Shown here: positions 5,519-6,315 of the stretch, in pieces
How the letters are laid out: each line of letters starts with the position of its first letter
How positions within the stretch are numbered: the first letter of the stretch is position 1
Assembly: GCA_964481755.1 (NCBI GenBank)
Contig: CAYZVH010000169.1
Span: 1 to 6,315, forward strand
Source: Phocaeicola_A sp964481755
Lineage (GTDB): Bacteria > Bacteroidota > Bacteroidia > Bacteroidales > Bacteroidaceae
Length of the DNA: 6,315 nt
Reading direction: 5' to 3'
Notes under the pieces: generated by a model
What the model was told of the DNA's origin: nothing
Databases searched by the model: none
What the model saw: the letters and a program-made list of their open reading frames with translations, nothing else
Made by a program: the position numbers and the translations under genes

Positions 5519-6096
5519 ACCTCTATCAGTTCCACCTCGAAGATGAGTGTGCTGTGGGGCGGAATCATCTCTCCCGCGCCGTTGGCTCCGTAGGCCAGTT
5601 CCGAGGGGATGAAGAGTCTCCACTTCGCTCCCTCGCTCATCAGCTGCAGGGCCTCCACCCATCCGGCTATCACCTGGTTCACACCGAACACCGCCGGCTC
5701 GCCGCGTTTGATGGAGCTGTCGAACAGGGTGCCGTCTATCAGCGTGCCCTCGTAGTGGCATTTCACGCGGTCCGTTGCCTTGGGCTTCTTGCCGTTGCCC
5801 TCCTTCAGCACCTCGTACTGCAGTCCGCTGGGCAGTGTCACCACGCCCGGCTTCTTGCCGTTCTCCTCCAGGAACTTCTTTCCCTTCTCCATGTTCTCGG
5901 CGTTCATCTGCGCCTCGAACTTCTCGAAGTATTCGTTCACTATCCCTCGCGCCTCAGTGTGCGTGATGGCTGTCGGTCTTCCCTCCAGCACGTCCTTTAT
6001 CGCCTGTGCGAAGTCCTCTACATTCAAGTCCCGGGCACCCATCCCCAGCAGGTTCTGGCCTATGCCCAATCCCATTGAATAACTGAATTTGTCCAT
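5512..6096 (-). CDS. FKBP-type peptidyl-prolyl isomerase, cytoplasmic Mip-like
   Basis: From the ATG at 6096 the product has 194 residues and no signal peptide, so it should be a cytoplasmic prolyl isomerase. An N-terminal Mip-like segment starts DKFSYSMGLGIGQNLLGMG (2-20). The FKBP domain covers about 88-194 with the pocket residues Tyr115, Phe125, Asp126, Phe137, Val142, Ile143, Trp146, Tyr169 and Phe186 matching those of FKBP12. The open frame extends to 6180, but a -7-like promoter box (6149-6156) lies inside that extension, ruling out the longest form. An ATG at 6126 is possible, yet it directly follows a small hairpin (6127-6138), and the family similarity begins at MDKFSYSMG, so I prefer 6096. 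It shares the SGLQY, YxGxLIDGTxFDS and GWxEALQLM stretches with the lipoprotein gene 69 bp downstream, suggesting an old duplication followed by split location. Confidence 0.93.
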   Translation of the reverse strand: MDKFSYSMGLGIGQNLLGMGARDLNVEDFAQAIKDVLEGRPTAITHTEARGIVNEYFEKFEAQMNAENMEKGKKFLEENGKKPGVVTLPSGLQYEVLKEGNGKKPKATDRVKCHYEGTLIDGTLFDSSIKRGEPAVFGVNQVIAGWVEALQLMSEGAKWRLFIPSELAYGANGAGEMIPPHSTLIFEVELIEVV

Positions 6097-6126
6097 GTCG
6101 TATACGTTAAATAGTATCGGGTCCAT

Positions 6127-6138
6127 AGTGGCCCCACT
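6127..6138. promoter_or_regulatory. Small hairpin in the leader of the cytoplasmic FKBP gene
   Basis: AGTGGCCCCACT can fold as AGTG-GCCC-CACT. In the minus-strand transcript it lies between the predicted start point (near 6142) and the ATG at 6126, which it touches. It would hide that ATG and favour starting at 6096. The stem is short, so the effect is speculative. Confidence 0.25.
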
Positions 6139-6148
6139 GAAAATGGTG

Positions 6149-6156
6149 CAAAGGTA
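6149..6156 (-). promoter_or_regulatory. Bacteroides-type -7 box for the FKBP gene pair
   Basis: Read on the minus strand, 6156 to 6149 is TACCTTTG, a full match to TAnnTTTG and identical to the box ahead of the Lrp-led operon. The expected transcription start is near 6142, giving a leader of about 46 bases to the ATG at 6096. No clear -33 element is seen. Since the next gene has no promoter of its own in view, this box probably drives both FKBP genes. Confidence 0.6.
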
Positions 6157-6200
6157 GTCCTTTTTATCATTACGATGCACCTGACGCTTTCTTTTTTATG

Positions 6201-6208
6201 TATTTTTG
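6201..6208 (+). promoter_or_regulatory. Possible divergent -7 box facing right
   Basis: TATTTTTG at 6201-6208 fits TAnnTTTG on the plus strand. It faces away from the FKBP promoter 45 bp to the left, so the stretch may be a divergent promoter region serving a gene beyond the right edge. An ATG at 6279, with AGGA 5 bases before it, opens a frame that runs to the window end for about 12 codons. The surrounding sequence is T-rich, so a chance match is possible. Confidence 0.3.
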
Positions 6209-6263
6209 CGAATCGGCCTCTCCTTGCTCCGCGCCGTCCTCTCCCCTAGCGTCAGTAAATTGG

Positions 6264-6278
6264 TTAGTTAGGAACTAA
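6264..6278. repeat. Palindrome TTAGTT-AGG-AACTAA in the right intergenic stretch
   Basis: TTAGTT (6264-6269) and AACTAA (6273-6278) form a perfect 6-bp inverted repeat with a 3-base centre. It lies downstream of the possible rightward -7 box and directly before the ATG at 6279. It may be an operator or a leader hairpin for a gene starting beyond the edge; nothing else in the window supports either. Confidence 0.35.
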
Positions 6279-6315
6279 ATGCGGTCGGTTTCTCATTTTT
6301 CTTCACTTTCGTTTG

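Noticed and set aside
6263..6298. Short minus-strand peptide MRNRPHLVPN as a leader peptide
   Set aside because: A ten-codon frame is expected by chance, it has no run of one amino acid and no attenuator structure follows it.
6279..6315. Start of a plus-strand gene (ATG with AGGA 5 bases upstream)
   Set aside because: Only about 12 codons are visible with no recognisable family start, so it is noted under the divergent promoter but not called as a gene.

Overview
The window looks like chromosomal DNA from a member of the Bacteroidales (phylum Bacteroidota), probably a relatively GC-rich relative of Bacteroides. The clues are the gene families (DUF4491, a type II glutaminyl cyclase lipoprotein, Mip-like FKBP pairs), lipobox signal peptides of the Bacteroidota kind, very weak Shine-Dalgarno sequences, and two upstream boxes matching the Bacteroides -7 promoter element TAnnTTTG (both TACCTTTG). 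I cannot name the species from sequence alone. All seven complete genes lie on the minus strand, so transcription runs from right to left.

Right part (about 4430-6315). A probable divergent promoter region (about 6140-6315) precedes two tandem FKBP-type prolyl isomerase genes. The first (5512-6096) has no signal peptide and should act in the cytoplasm. The second (4552-5442) is a lipoprotein of the cell envelope. The 69-bp gap between them holds a small hairpin but no recognisable promoter. Downstream, a GC-rich stretch (about 4451-4540) has a perfect 11-bp inverted repeat and a second small hairpin, which probably end this transcription unit.

Middle and left part (282-4365). A -7-like box at 4358-4365 precedes a tightly packed five-gene run: Lrp/AsnC-type regulator, DUF4491 membrane protein, a fused class I glutamine-amidotransferase-like hydrolase plus M19 dipeptidase, a glutaminyl-peptide cyclotransferase lipoprotein, and SufE. 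Gaps are 9 to 42 bp, so this is very likely one operon. Three products touch gamma-glutamyl or N-terminal glutamine chemistry or small peptides, and an Lrp-type protein heads the operon. A plausible reading is an amino-acid-responsive unit for peptide or gamma-glutamyl compound turnover, with SufE (sulfur transfer for Fe-S assembly) carried at the end.

Left edge (1-281). No gene is visible. The stretch holds a perfect 10-bp hairpin and then an unusual array of seven-base units (consensus GTTNNAN). The units lie in one orientation left of a central AGCCC-GAA-GGGCT hairpin and in the opposite orientation to its right, with repeated spacer copies of AAAGGCTAAAGC. Together with the fused hydrolase/dipeptidase and the operon content, this is the feature most worth a second look. 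I see no phage, transposon, CRISPR or defence system, and no structural RNA gene.
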